Source: Nonomuraea helvata (GTDB lineage: Bacteria; Actinomycetota; Actinomycetes; Streptosporangiales; Streptosporangiaceae). From it: 64,000 bases of DNA. Positions within the stretch are counted from its first letter, which is position 1; every line of letters starts with the position of its first letter. The stretch spans positions 1 through 64,000 of the forward strand of contig NZ_BAAAXV010000009.1 in NCBI RefSeq assembly GCF_039535785.1, given 5' to 3'. Under the pieces are notes generated by a model. The model saw only the letters and a list, made by a program, of their open reading frames with translations, was not told where the DNA came from and searched no databases. The position numbers were made by a program, and so were the translations under genes. Of this stretch, positions 48,549 through 57,295 are shown piece after piece.

Positions 48549-49120
48549 GCTGAAGGCTCCTGTACCGGCTCGCCCAGCGAGAGCATGAGGCGGTTGGCCC
48601 AGTTGAAGAACGCGGCCGCGTGGATGACGTCGCTGATCGCCAGGTCGTCGAGGCCGGCCGCGCGCAGCGCCTCGACGTGGTCGGCGTCGAACTCGGCCGG
48701 GGTGGCGGCCAGGGCCACCGAGGCGTCGATGATCGTCTGCCACTCCCCGTCCTGGGGCGCGTTGACGCCCTCGTCGAGCAGCCGGTCCACGTCGTCGGCA
48801 CGCTTGGAGTAGTGGGCGGCGAAGCGGGCGTGCACCGAGGCGCAGAACACGCAGCCGTTGCGGCGCGAGGTCGCCGCCGCCGCCAGCTCGCGCTCCGCGC
48901 GCGGCAGCCCGCCGTCGGCGTTGTAGAAGATGTCGTTGTCGGTCCTGGTCCTGGCCTCCAGGATCGCCGGGTCGCGGGCGAGGAGCAGGAAGTACGGCGA
49001 CTTCGCCCGGGCCTTGTCGACCAGCGCCTCGTAGTGCTCGTCGGTCAGCTCGTCGGTGGCCAGCGGCGCCAGCCACGGCTCCCAGCCGAGCTGGTCCCGG
49101 GTGAACGCCTGCTGCGTCAT
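48545..49120 (-). CDS. Alkylhydroperoxidase (AhpD/CMD) domain protein, Avi_7169-like
   Basis: 191 residues from ATG 49120. CMD-domain redox motif RRNGCVFCASVHARFAAHYSKR (CxxC followed by His), as in AhpD-type thiol peroxidases; N-terminal DQLGWEPWLAPLATDEL and C-terminal VIHAAAFFNWANRLML. The size and the company of a KPN_01854-like binding protein and an Avi_7170-like CMD remnant point to the named cluster of paired alkylhydroperoxidase proteins with an ABC transporter. Its start overlaps the remnant by 4 bp. Confidence 0.88.
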   Translation of the reverse strand: MTQQAFTRDQLGWEPWLAPLATDELTDEHYEALVDKARAKSPYFLLLARDPAILEARTRTDNDIFYNADGGLPRAERELAAAATSRRNGCVFCASVHARFAAHYSKRADDVDRLLDEGVNAPQDGEWQTIIDASVALAATPAEFDADHVEALRAAGLDDLAISDVIHAAAFFNWANRLMLSLGEPVQEPSA

Positions 49121-49261
49121 GAGGTCGGTCCCTTCTGCAGGTGACGCAGCCCGGCCACCACGCGGATCTGGAAGGTCAGGAAGGCGACGAGCTGCGACAG
49201 CGTCACGATACCCGTGGTGCTCCACCCCCGCTCGGGCCAGCGCGGCGAGCGCTTCGGGCGC
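49117..49261 (-). pseudogene. C-terminal remnant of an Avi_7170-like CMD protein
   Basis: Minus-strand reading APEALAALARAG then WSTTGIVTLSQLVAFLTFQI and RVVAGLRHLQ, ending in a stop overlapping the next start. SQLVAFxxFQxRVxAGLR is the recurring C-terminal motif of the partner CMD protein of this cluster. One extra base in the C-run 49225-49229 changes frame. The N-terminal ~150 residues are missing; the truncated solute-binding protein gene abuts at about 49262. Confidence 0.6.
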
Positions 49262-50402
49262 CCCTGGTCCAGCCGGCCTCGTCCAGGAGCCGGTCGGCCT
49301 TGCCGGGGTCGTACGCGAGGTCCTCGGACAGGTCCACGTAGCCCTGCGCGAGGTGGCTGAGCACCGAGGTGGCCGGCGGGTAGCTGCCGGTGAAGAGGGT
49401 GTCGATGACCTCCTTGGCGTTCGTGCCGGCCTGGAGCGCCCTGCGGACCTTGACGTCCTTCAGGATGCCGTTGCGCGGACGCAGGTAGAGACCGTTGTTG
49501 ACGCCTCTCGTCGGCTCGGCGTAGATCTGGAAGCCGGCGTCCTTGACGGTCTTCTCGTCGTACGCCTGGACGTACCGGACGAAGTCGGCCTGGCCGGAGG
49601 TGAGCGCGCCGACGCGCACGTTGTCCTCGGGCGTGACGATGATCTTGATTTCGTCCAGGTACGCGCGGCCCTGGTGCTTCGAGGACGGCGGCGCCCAGTT
49701 GTAGTCCTTGCGCGCGGCCAGGTCCACTTCCTTGTCGACGACCTGGTTCTTCAGGGTGAAGGGGCCGGAGCCGATGACGTTCTTGAGCTGGCACTGCTGC
49801 TCGTACGGCAGCGAGATCGTCTTCTTGGAGACCAGGCCCGCCCCGATGACGGAGGCGCCCTGGAGGAAGCCGGGGGACGGCTTGTCGAAGTGGAAGCGCA
49901 CGGCCAGCGGGTCGACGACCTCGCTGCGCTCGTAGTTGTTGACGAACTCGGCCACCGGGAGCTTGAGCTTCTCGTCGCCCAGGCCGTACACGTCGAAGTT
50001 GGCCGCCACGGCGGAGGCGTCGAGCGGGGTGCCGTCGCTGAACGTCACGCCGTCGCGCAGGTGGAACGTGTACTCGGTGGCGTCCTCGTTGATCTCCCAC
50101 TTGGTGGCGATCCACGGCTCGATCTCGAGCGTCTTCGGGTTCTGCCAGGTGAGCTTGTCGGTGATCTGGTTGAGGATGCCGCCGTTCGGATAGAAGCCGG
50201 CCGCGGGCAGGTACAGGCAGGTGGGCGGCTGGTGCTCGAGGCAGGTCAGCGTGCCGCCGAAGACCGGCTGACCGCCGCTCTTGGCCGACTGGGCAGCTCC
50301 GCCACCGCCACAGGCGCCGATAAGCCCCACGACGGCGAGCATCGCGGTGCTCGCCACGGCTGTGGTGCGCAGTCTGGAGGATGACATGGAGGTGCGCTTC
50401 AT
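49262..50402 (-). pseudogene. C-terminally truncated family 5 ABC solute-binding lipoprotein (KPN_01854-like)
   Basis: Lipoprotein signal with lipobox LIGACG, then the SBP_bac_5 fold: GGTLTCLEHQPPTCLYLPAAG (the CLEHQPPTC motif is typical of the KPN_01854-like group), LRDGVTFSDGTPLDASAV, NVIGSGPFTLKNQ and FTGSYPPATSVLS. Homology stops at YDPGKADRLLDEAGW (about residue 380), some 130-150 residues short of the normal length; the ORF then runs to a chance stop at 49203. The permease and ATPase genes that should follow are absent, consistent with one deletion. Divergent from the sulfate operon. Confidence 0.75.
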
Positions 50403-50493
50403 GAACGGGAGTGGATGACCCTAAAGCCACTTTAACCTACCTACAAAGAAGGGAATAGGTCGAGTCATGGCCTTGCCAAGGGAACCCGCTCGC

Positions 50494-50521
50494 CTTAACA
50501 TCCATATATCGACTTGTTAAG
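50494..50521. promoter_or_regulatory. Inverted repeat in the sulfate operon promoter
   Basis: CTTAACA-N14-TGTTAAG ends 19 bp before the GTG of the sulfate-binding protein gene, in the divergent promoter region. A candidate operator for the Rrf2 regulator encoded at the end of the operon. Confidence 0.45.
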
Positions 50522-50540
50522 TAGGAAATTAGGAGAATAG

Positions 50541-51548
50541 GTGAACGTGCGCAGGCATCTGGCGACGGCTACGGTCGTGGCGTCGATCGCCACTCTCGCC
50601 GCGTGCGGGGGCGGCGGGTCCGACGGCGGGTCGGGCGGTCAGGTACAGCTGTCGCTGGTGGCGTACTCCACGCCACAGGCGGCCTACGAGAAGATCATCG
50701 AGGCCTTCCAGGCCACGCCGGAGGGCAAGAACGTCACCTTCACCAAGTCCTTCGGGGCGTCGGGCGACCAGAGCCGGGCCGTGGAGGCCGGCCTGAAAGC
50801 CGACATCGTCGCGTTCTCCCTCGAGCCGGACATGACCCGTCTGGTCAAGAAGGGCCTGGTCGCCGAGGACTGGAGCGCCGGTGAGAACAAGGGCATGATC
50901 ACCGATTCGGTCGTGGTCATCGCCACCCGCAAGGGCAACCCGAAGAGCCTCAAGACCTGGGACGACCTGACCAAGCCCGGCGTCGAGGTCATCACCCCCA
51001 ACCCGTTCACCTCAGGCGGCGCCCGCTGGAACGTCATGGCCGGTTACGGCGCCAAGTCGAACAAGGGCGCGGACAAGCAGACCGGCGTCACCTACCTCAA
51101 CGCCCTGTTCGCGAACGTTCCGGTGCAGGACGACAGCGCCCGCAAGTCGCTGCAGACCTTCTCCAGCGGCAAGGGCGACGCCATCCTCGCCTACGAGAAC
51201 GAAGCGATCTTCGCCCAGCAGAACAACCAGCCGCTGGACTACACGGTCCCGGACTCCACGATCCTGATCGAGAACCCGGTCGCGGTGACCAAGAACTCGG
51301 CTCACCCGAACGAGGCCAAGGCGTTCCTGAAGTTCCTCTACACCACGGATGCGCAGAAGATCTTCGCTGACAACGGTTACCGGCCGGTGGTCAAGGGCGT
51401 GCAGGGCGTCTCCTTCCCGGCTCCGCCCGCCCTGTTCACCATCGCCGACCTCGGCGGCTGGCCGAAGGTGACGACCGAGTTCTTCGACCCCAAGGGCAGC
51501 GTCATGGCCGACATCGAGCGCAAGCTCGGAGTCTCGACCGAGAAGTAG
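50541..51548 (+). CDS. sbp: Sulfate/thiosulfate-binding lipoprotein
   Basis: 335 residues from GTG 50541. Lipobox TLAACG followed by a Gly/Ser linker. Typical Sbp/CysP pattern: LSLVAYSTPQAAYEKIIEAF, KSFGASGDQSRAVEAGLKADIVAFSLEPD, TPNPFTSGGARWNVMAGYG (oxyanion loop) and AILAYENEA. Binds sulfate outside the membrane and delivers it to the permeases encoded next. Heads a five-gene operon (binding protein, two permeases, ATPase, regulator). Confidence 0.95.
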   Translation: MNVRRHLATATVVASIATLAACGGGGSDGGSGGQVQLSLVAYSTPQAAYEKIIEAFQATPEGKNVTFTKSFGASGDQSRAVEAGLKADIVAFSLEPDMTRLVKKGLVAEDWSAGENKGMITDSVVVIATRKGNPKSLKTWDDLTKPGVEVITPNPFTSGGARWNVMAGYGAKSNKGADKQTGVTYLNALFANVPVQDDSARKSLQTFSSGKGDAILAYENEAIFAQQNNQPLDYTVPDSTILIENPVAVTKNSAHPNEAKAFLKFLYTTDAQKIFADNGYRPVVKGVQGVSFPAPPALFTIADLGGWPKVTTEFFDPKGSVMADIERKLGVSTEK

Positions 51549-51555
51549 GCGCCAC

Positions 51556-52374
51556 GTGTCCGCACAGATTGTCGTCTCCAGGGCGGCGCTCAGCCAGAAG
51601 CGGGGCACCGCGCTCGGGCTGGGCGCGGCCGTCCTGTACCTGAGCCTGATCGTGCTGATCCCCCTGGCCGCCGTGGTCCTGCGCTCGCAGGAGCGGGGGA
51701 TCGCCTACTTCTGGGACGCGGTCACCACGCCGGACGCCTGGGCGGCGCTCTCGCTGACGATCGGCGCCTCGGTGGTCGTGGCCGTGATCAACCTGGTCAT
51801 GGGCACGGTCATCGCCTGGGTCCTCGTCCGGGACCGCTTTCCCGGCAAGGCCGTGGTCGACACGCTCATCGACCTGCCGTTCGCGCTGCCCACCATCGTC
51901 GCCGGGCTGGTGCTGCTGGCGCTGTACGGCCCGAAGAGCCCGCTCGGCGTCGACCTGGCCTACAGCCGCGCCGGCGTGGTGCTGGCGCTGCTGTTCGTCA
52001 CCCTCCCGTTCGTGGTGCGCACGGTTCAGCCGGTCCTGCTGGAGCTCGACAGGGACATGGAGCAGGCCGCGGCCTCGCTCGGCGCGAGCACGGCGCAGGT
52101 CTTCCGGCGCATCATCCTGCCCAACCTGGTGCCGGCCATGTTGTCGGGCACCGCGCTGGCGTTCTCGCGATCGATGGCCGAGATCGGCTCCGTGGTGCTG
52201 ATCTCGGGAAACCTCCCGTTCAAGACCCAGGTGGCCTCGGTGCAAATCTTCGGGCAGATCGAAACCGACAACCCGGTCGGCGCGGCGGCGGTCTCCACGG
52301 TCCTGCTCGTCGTCGCCCTGGTGACGCTGGTCCTGCTGGACCTGCTGCAGCGGTGGGGCAGTCGCCGTGGCTAA
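51556..52374 (+). CDS. cysT: Sulfate ABC permease CysT
   Basis: 272 residues from GTG 51556, 7 bp after the binding-protein stop. Six hydrophobic segments and the EAA loop (EQAAASLGASTAQVFRRIILPNLVPAM). IDLPFALPTIVAGLVLLALYG and FSRSMAEIGSVVLISGNLPFKTQVA are hallmark CysT/CysW segments. Overlaps cysW by 8 bp. Confidence 0.95.
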   Translation: MSAQIVVSRAALSQKRGTALGLGAAVLYLSLIVLIPLAAVVLRSQERGIAYFWDAVTTPDAWAALSLTIGASVVVAVINLVMGTVIAWVLVRDRFPGKAVVDTLIDLPFALPTIVAGLVLLALYGPKSPLGVDLAYSRAGVVLALLFVTLPFVVRTVQPVLLELDRDMEQAAASLGASTAQVFRRIILPNLVPAMLSGTALAFSRSMAEIGSVVLISGNLPFKTQVASVQIFGQIETDNPVGAAAVSTVLLVVALVTLVLLDLLQRWGSRRG

Positions 52375-53149
52375 ATACGGACTCCGCGCGCTCGCGCTCC
52401 TCTACCTGCTGTTCCTGCTCGTGCTGCCGGTCGTGCTCATCGGCTGGCGCACCTTCGAGAACGGTCTCGGCCCGGTGCTGGAGGCGCTCACCACCCCCCA
52501 GGCCCAGTCGGCCTTCCGCGTCACCCTGATCGTCGCGTTCTGGGCGGTGCTGGCCAACACCGTCTTCGGGGTCGGCACGGCCATTCTCCTGGTACGGCAC
52601 GACTTCCCCGGCAAGCGGCTGCTGAACGCCCTCATCGACCTGCCCATGGCCGTCTCCCCGGTCGTGGTGGGCCTGGCGCTGATCCTGGTCTACGGCCGCT
52701 TCGCCCCCGTGGGCGGATGGCTGGAGGGCCTCGGCGTCCAGGTCATCTTCTCCATCCCCGGCATGGTCATGGCGGCCGTCTTCATCTCCCTGCCCCTGGT
52801 CATCCGGGAGGTGATCCCCGTCCTGGAGGAGCTCGGAGACGAGCAGGAGCAGGCGGCCCGCACACTTGGCGCCGGCCCCTGGCAGACCTTCCGCCGCATC
52901 ACCATCCCCGGGATCCGCTGGGCGCTGGCCTACGGCGTCGTGCTGTGCCTGGCCCGGGCGCTGGGCGAGTACGGCGCGGTCGCCGTCGTCTCCGGCCGCC
53001 TGGTCGAGAAGACGCAGACGCTGACCCTGTTCGTGGAGGAACGCTTCCAGAACTTCGACGAAGCCTCCGCCTTCGCCGCCGCGACCGCGCTCGCGCTGGT
53101 GGCGGTCGTCACGCTCCTGCTCACCAAGATCCTGCGCCCGAAGGGCTGA
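52367..53149 (+). CDS. cysW: Sulfate ABC permease CysW
   Basis: 260 residues from GTG 52367, overlapping cysT. Six membrane segments, IDLPMAVSPVVVGLALILVYG and the EAA loop EQAARTLGAGPWQTFRRITIPGIR, then ARALGEYGAVAVVSGRLVEKTQTL. Forms the inner-membrane channel with CysT. Confidence 0.95.
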   Translation: MAKYGLRALALLYLLFLLVLPVVLIGWRTFENGLGPVLEALTTPQAQSAFRVTLIVAFWAVLANTVFGVGTAILLVRHDFPGKRLLNALIDLPMAVSPVVVGLALILVYGRFAPVGGWLEGLGVQVIFSIPGMVMAAVFISLPLVIREVIPVLEELGDEQEQAARTLGAGPWQTFRRITIPGIRWALAYGVVLCLARALGEYGAVAVVSGRLVEKTQTLTLFVEERFQNFDEASAFAAATALALVAVVTLLLTKILRPKG

Positions 53150-53154
53150 ACCTC

Positions 53155-54126
53155 ATGGCCATCCAAGTAAGCGGCGTCAACAAGGCGTTCGGGGGAACGC
53201 CGGTGCTGAGCGACGTCTCCATCGACGTGGCCGCCGGATCCCTGACCGCGCTGCTCGGCCCGAGCGGCGGCGGCAAATCGACGCTGCTGCGCGTCATCGC
53301 CGGGCTGGAGACCCCCGACACGGGCACCGTGCTGATCTCCGGCGTGGACGCCACCAGGCTGTCACCCCAGCGCCGCAATGTCGGCTTCGTCTTCCAGCAC
53401 TACGCGGCGTTCAAGCACATGAGCGTGTTCAAGAACGTGGCCTTCGGCCTGGAGATCCGCAAACGTCCCAAAGACGAGATCCGCAAGCGCGTGATGGAGC
53501 TGCTGGAGCTGGTCCACCTGGAGAACTTCGCCGACCGCTACCCGGCCCAGCTCTCCGGCGGGCAGCGCCAGCGTATGGCCCTGGCCCGCGCGCTGGCGGT
53601 CGAGCCCCAGGTCCTGCTGCTCGACGAGCCCTTCGGTGCCCTGGACGCCCAGGTACGCAAGGAGCTGCGGACGTGGCTGCGCCGCCTGCACGACGAGGTG
53701 CACGTCACCACCGTGTTCGTCACCCACGACCAGGAGGAGGCGATCGAGGTCGCCGACACCATCGTCGTGCTGGCCGACGGACAGGTGAAGCAGATCGGCA
53801 GCCCCACGGAGGTCTACGACAACCCTGCCGACCCGTTCGTGATGCGCTTCCTCGGCCCGGTCACCGAGCTGGACGGACGTCTGGTCCGCCCGCACGACAT
53901 CGAGATCGGCGCCGCCCAGGAGAACGGCAGCGTCCCCGCCACCGTCACCCGGATCGTCCGCCTCGGCTTCGAGGTGCGCGTGGAGCTGCTCATCGACGGC
54001 CAGGAGGCCTGGGCCCAGGTCACCCGGAGCACCGTCGAGCGCCTGAACCTGCGTCCGGACCAGGTCATCCATGTGTGGCCCAGCCCGGCCGCCCGCTCCC
54101 TCGCCCTGAGCACGACGCCGGCCTGA
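53155..54126 (+). CDS. cysA: Sulfate ABC ATPase CysA
   Basis: 323 residues from ATG 53155. Walker A GPSGGGKSTLLR (K41), Q-loop VFQHYAAFKHM, signature LSGGQRQRMALARAL, Walker B LLLDEPFGALD and H-loop VTHDQEEAIEV. The C-terminal TOBE-like part (RLVRPHDIEIGAAQ, VTRIVRLGFEVRVELLI) matches sulfate ATPases. Its stop overlaps the regulator gene start (TGATG). Confidence 0.95.
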   Translation: MAIQVSGVNKAFGGTPVLSDVSIDVAAGSLTALLGPSGGGKSTLLRVIAGLETPDTGTVLISGVDATRLSPQRRNVGFVFQHYAAFKHMSVFKNVAFGLEIRKRPKDEIRKRVMELLELVHLENFADRYPAQLSGGQRQRMALARALAVEPQVLLLDEPFGALDAQVRKELRTWLRRLHDEVHVTTVFVTHDQEEAIEVADTIVVLADGQVKQIGSPTEVYDNPADPFVMRFLGPVTELDGRLVRPHDIEIGAAQENGSVPATVTRIVRLGFEVRVELLIDGQEAWAQVTRSTVERLNLRPDQVIHVWPSPAARSLALSTTPA

Positions 54127-54527
54127 TGAGGATCTCTGCCCGCACTCACTACGCCCTGCGCGCCGCCGTCGCCCTCGCGGCGGCGCCACTCGGTCCGGTG
54201 CCCGCTGAGAAGATCGCCTCCAGCCAGGACATCCCGCGCCGGTTCTGCGACAACATCCTGCTGCAGCTGCGCCGGGCCGGGCTCGTGCGCAGCCAGCGGG
54301 GACCTGACGGCGGCTACTGGCTGGCCCGGCCGGCCGAGGAGATCACCCTCGCCGACGTCATCCGCGTGACGGAGGGGATCGAGGAGGAGATCGAGCGCTT
54401 CCCCGGCGTGGCCGGCCCGCTCACCGACATCTGGACGGCGATGCGCGAGCACGAGCATGCCCTGCTGACCGAGGTCACGCTCGCCGACGTCGTCATCACG
54501 GCGGCCAAGGACCCAGCCTCCGGCTGA
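54126..54527 (+). CDS. Rrf2-family regulator
   Basis: 133 residues; ATG 54126 overlaps the cysA stop. N-terminal winged helix: MRISARTHYALRAAVALA, AEKIASSQDIPRRFCDNILLQLRRAGLVRSQRGPDGGYWLARPAEEITLADVIR. Only one Cys (in RRFCDN), so the three-Cys [Fe-S] site of IscR-type members is absent. Absence of cluster ligands and linkage to sulfate uptake favour a CymR-like sulfur regulator, inferred rather than shown. Confidence 0.9.
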   Translation: MRISARTHYALRAAVALAAAPLGPVPAEKIASSQDIPRRFCDNILLQLRRAGLVRSQRGPDGGYWLARPAEEITLADVIRVTEGIEEEIERFPGVAGPLTDIWTAMREHEHALLTEVTLADVVITAAKDPASG

Positions 54528-54577
54528 CTGTTCTCGATCGCCTGGCGGGCGTGGGGCCTGTACGTCGGCGGCACCCT

Positions 54578-55138
54578 TCATGCCGCCCGCAGCGGGCGGA
54601 GGGCACCGGACCAGGCGAGGACCTGGTCGAGCACGGCACCCAGCTTGTCCTCGTGGATGGCGGCGGGCCTGAACTCGGACATGTTCTCGAAGTCCGTGAA
54701 GAGCGAGAGCGCCACCTGCTGCGCAACTGTGGCCACGCTCACCTGGGAGAGGATCTGGCGCAGGTGCTCGACGGCCCGGGCCCCGCCGTCCACTCCGTAG
54801 CCGACGAAACCGGCCACCTTGTTGTTCCACTCGGCGTACAGGAAGTCGACGGCGTCCTTGAGCGCGCCGGGGATGGAGCGGTTGTACTCGGGCGTCACGA
54901 AGACGAACGCGTCGAACGAGGCGATCTTCTCGGCCCACCGCTTGGTGTGCTCGTGCGCGTAGTTGCCCATGGCGGGGTAGTTCGGCTCGTCCAGGTGGCG
55001 GAGGTCGTAGTCCTTCAGGTCCACCAGCTCGTACTCGGCGTCGCCGCGCTTGGTCGCCAGCTCGTGCACCCACTGCGCCACGGCCTCGCCGTTGCGGCCC
55101 GGACGGGTGCTGCCGAGGATGATGCCAACCTTGATCAT
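54578..55138 (-). CDS. NAD(P)H-dependent FMN reductase
   Basis: 186 residues from ATG 55138 (MIKVGIILGSTRPGRNGEA), preferred over 55153. Flavodoxin-like fold: phosphate loop GSTRPGRNGEAVAQW and FVTPEYNRSIPGALKDAVDFL (PEYN binding FMN), then KVAGFVGYG. Reduces FMN or quinones/azo compounds. Divergent from an AraC regulator across 121 bp. Confidence 0.92.
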   Translation of the reverse strand: MIKVGIILGSTRPGRNGEAVAQWVHELATKRGDAEYELVDLKDYDLRHLDEPNYPAMGNYAHEHTKRWAEKIASFDAFVFVTPEYNRSIPGALKDAVDFLYAEWNNKVAGFVGYGVDGGARAVEHLRQILSQVSVATVAQQVALSLFTDFENMSEFRPAAIHEDKLGAVLDQVLAWSGALRPLRAA

Positions 55139-55259
55139 TTCAACGGTCCTCACGGTCGGTCAGGAAGAACGCAAACAACCGTATGCGGCGTTCGTGAGAT
55201 AACCAATGCTTGGTTGTCTACTTTTCTTAAGCGAGAGTCTCAGAGGTTAGACTTCGGAC

Positions 55260-56186
55260 ATGGATGTGCTGAGTGATGTCGTCGCCCACATACGCACCGG
55301 CCGGCCCACGTCCGCCCGCATCACCTGGCGCGCCCCCTGGGGGCAGGCGTTTCCGGCGGTGCCCGGGTCGGCGGGGTTCCAGATGGTGCTGCGCGGGTCC
55401 TGCTGGCTCATCCCGCCCGGCGGCGATCCCGTGCCGCTGAGCGTGGGCGACGTGGTCTTCCTTCCGCACGGCGACGGGTACGGCCTGGCCGACAGCCCCG
55501 GCACGCCGCTCGCCCCGCCGGCCTGCAACCCCTATCACGACTTCGACCTGTTCACCTCGGCCACGTACGACGGCGAGGGGGCCGAGACGGTCACCCTGTG
55601 CTGCGGCTACCAGCTCGACGCCGGAAGGACGCACCCGATCCTGGGCTCCCTGCCCGGCGTGATCCACCTGCCGACGACGCTCGGCCACCGCCCGGAGCTC
55701 AAGGCCGCCGTCGACCTGCTGGCCGGCGAGCTCGACAACCCCCGTCTGGGCGCCGACACCGTCGTGACGTCGCTGCTCGACGTGCTCCAGCTCTACATCC
55801 TGCGGGCCTGGTTCGACCAGGAGTCGACGGTGTGCGACGAGTCCGGGTGGGCGGCCGCGCTCGCCGATCCTGCCGTCAGCCGCGCGCTCGACGCCATTCA
55901 CCGCGCCCCCGACCGCCACTGGACGGTCGAGTCGCTCGGCGCCCACGCCGGGCTCTCGCGCGCCGGCTTCGCCCGCCGCTTCACCGGCCTCGTCGGGCAG
56001 CCGCCGCTGGCGTACCTCACATGGTGGCGCCTGGCCACGGCCGGCCGCCTGCTGCGCGAGTCCGACGCCTCGGTGGCGGAGGTGGCCCAGCAGGTGGGGT
56101 ACGGATCGGAGTTCGCCTTCGGGAACGCGTTCAAGCGGCAGTTCGGGGTGTCGCCCGGCAAGTACCGACGCCAGGTCGCCGCCTGA
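55260..56186 (+). CDS. AraC-family regulator with cupin N-terminus
   Basis: 308 residues. N-terminal cupin-type sensor (GFQMVLRGSCWLIPPGGDPVPLSVGDVVFLPHGDGYGL) and two C-terminal AraC helix-turn-helices (WTVESLGAHAGLSRAGFARRFTGLVGQPP; ASVAEVAQQVGYGSEFAFGNAFKRQFGVSPGKYR). Matches the AraC_binding_2/cupin_6 group. Probably regulates the divergent FMN reductase. Confidence 0.92.
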   Translation: MDVLSDVVAHIRTGRPTSARITWRAPWGQAFPAVPGSAGFQMVLRGSCWLIPPGGDPVPLSVGDVVFLPHGDGYGLADSPGTPLAPPACNPYHDFDLFTSATYDGEGAETVTLCCGYQLDAGRTHPILGSLPGVIHLPTTLGHRPELKAAVDLLAGELDNPRLGADTVVTSLLDVLQLYILRAWFDQESTVCDESGWAAALADPAVSRALDAIHRAPDRHWTVESLGAHAGLSRAGFARRFTGLVGQPPLAYLTWWRLATAGRLLRESDASVAEVAQQVGYGSEFAFGNAFKRQFGVSPGKYRRQVAA

Positions 56187-56255
56187 CCCGATGCGTCAGA
56201 TGGGAATCGAGGGGCGGTTGGGCCGGATGAGTGCTGGTTACACCACAATGGACGG

Positions 56256-57233
56256 ATGGCATACCCTCCGCAGCCTCCGCCGCCCCAGCCTCAGCCGCAA
56301 GGACCGTGGGGCGGGCAAGGAACGCCGCAGGGGTACGGCCCGCCCCCGAATCCCCATCCCCATTACGGCCCGCCACCCGGCCACGGACAGCCCGGCCAGG
56401 GCCAGTCCGGCTATGGCGGCACACCACCGCCCGGATACGGCCCGCCGTACGGGCAGCGGATGGAGCCGCAGCGGACGCTGGTGCTCCCGTCCCCGCCCCC
56501 GAAGAGCAACAACGCTCTGATCATCGGCCTGGTCACCGGCCTGGCCGTGCTGCTCGTGGGCGGCGGCGCCGGCGCGTTCCTCTACCTGCGCGGCTCTGTC
56601 TCGAAGCCGCCGGTCGCCCTGCCGAGCGCCGAGCCGTTCCCGACGACCGCGACGCAGCCGCCGTCCGACCCGCCCTCGGAGCCGGCCTCACCGTCTGACC
56701 CGCCGACCTCGACCCCGACCCCCAGCGACACCCAGACCTCCTCCGACCGTGTCGATCCGGGCTCGCCGCTCACGGACAAGGAGTTCGACGACTGGGACTT
56801 CAAGCTCGGAGACGTGAAGCTCCAGGCCAAGAGGGTCGGCGGCTGGACGTACAGCACCTGCGACCCGGTCGACGGCAGGGGCGTGCTGGCCCAGAACCAC
56901 TGCCAGCGCGCCATCCAGCTCGCGTACTCGGCCTACGGCGGGCACATCAAGGCGGTCCAGGTCATGATGTCGTTCCCCAGCGAGCAGGCCGCGAAGAAGG
57001 CCGCCGCACGGCTGGCCACGCTCGACTCGAACGCCGTGAAGTGGCGCAAGGACAAGGCGCACAGCACCTACGTCTACGGCAAGATGCGTTCGGCCGCGTC
57101 CAAGAAGTACGTGGTCGTCACCGTCCTCACCGCGGACAAGACCGCCAAGTCGCTGGCCGCGTACTACCACCGGTACCTGCAGAGCGACCACGCGAGCTAC
57201 TTCCTCTTCCGCGACCTGACCATCACGAGCTAG
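56256..57233 (+). CDS. Pro/Gly-rich membrane-anchored hypothetical protein
   Basis: 325 residues. A cytoplasmic Pro/Gly/Gln-rich tail (PQPPPPQPQPQGPWGGQG) and one transmembrane helix (ALIIGLVTGLAVLLVGGGAGAFLYL, ~85-110) are followed by an extracellular Pro/Ser/Thr linker. The folded C-terminal domain has two Cys (YSTCDPVD, QNHCQRA) and strands such as VQVMMSFPSEQAAKKAAARL. A common actinobacterial surface-protein layout; function unknown. Confidence 0.85.
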   Translation: MAYPPQPPPPQPQPQGPWGGQGTPQGYGPPPNPHPHYGPPPGHGQPGQGQSGYGGTPPPGYGPPYGQRMEPQRTLVLPSPPPKSNNALIIGLVTGLAVLLVGGGAGAFLYLRGSVSKPPVALPSAEPFPTTATQPPSDPPSEPASPSDPPTSTPTPSDTQTSSDRVDPGSPLTDKEFDDWDFKLGDVKLQAKRVGGWTYSTCDPVDGRGVLAQNHCQRAIQLAYSAYGGHIKAVQVMMSFPSEQAAKKAAARLATLDSNAVKWRKDKAHSTYVYGKMRSAASKKYVVVTVLTADKTAKSLAAYYHRYLQSDHASYFLFRDLTITS

Positions 57234-57262
57234 GCCTGGCAATCGGTAGCTGTCGTAGCAGC

Positions 57263-57286
57263 GCTAGGCGTTATAGTCATGCTAGC
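57263..57286. promoter_or_regulatory. Candidate TetR operator / promoter
   Basis: GCTAG-N14-CTAGC inverted repeat enclosing a -10-like TATAGT, 10 bp before the TetR start at 57296; suited to autorepression. Confidence 0.4.
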
Positions 57287-57295
57287 TTGGCAGGT

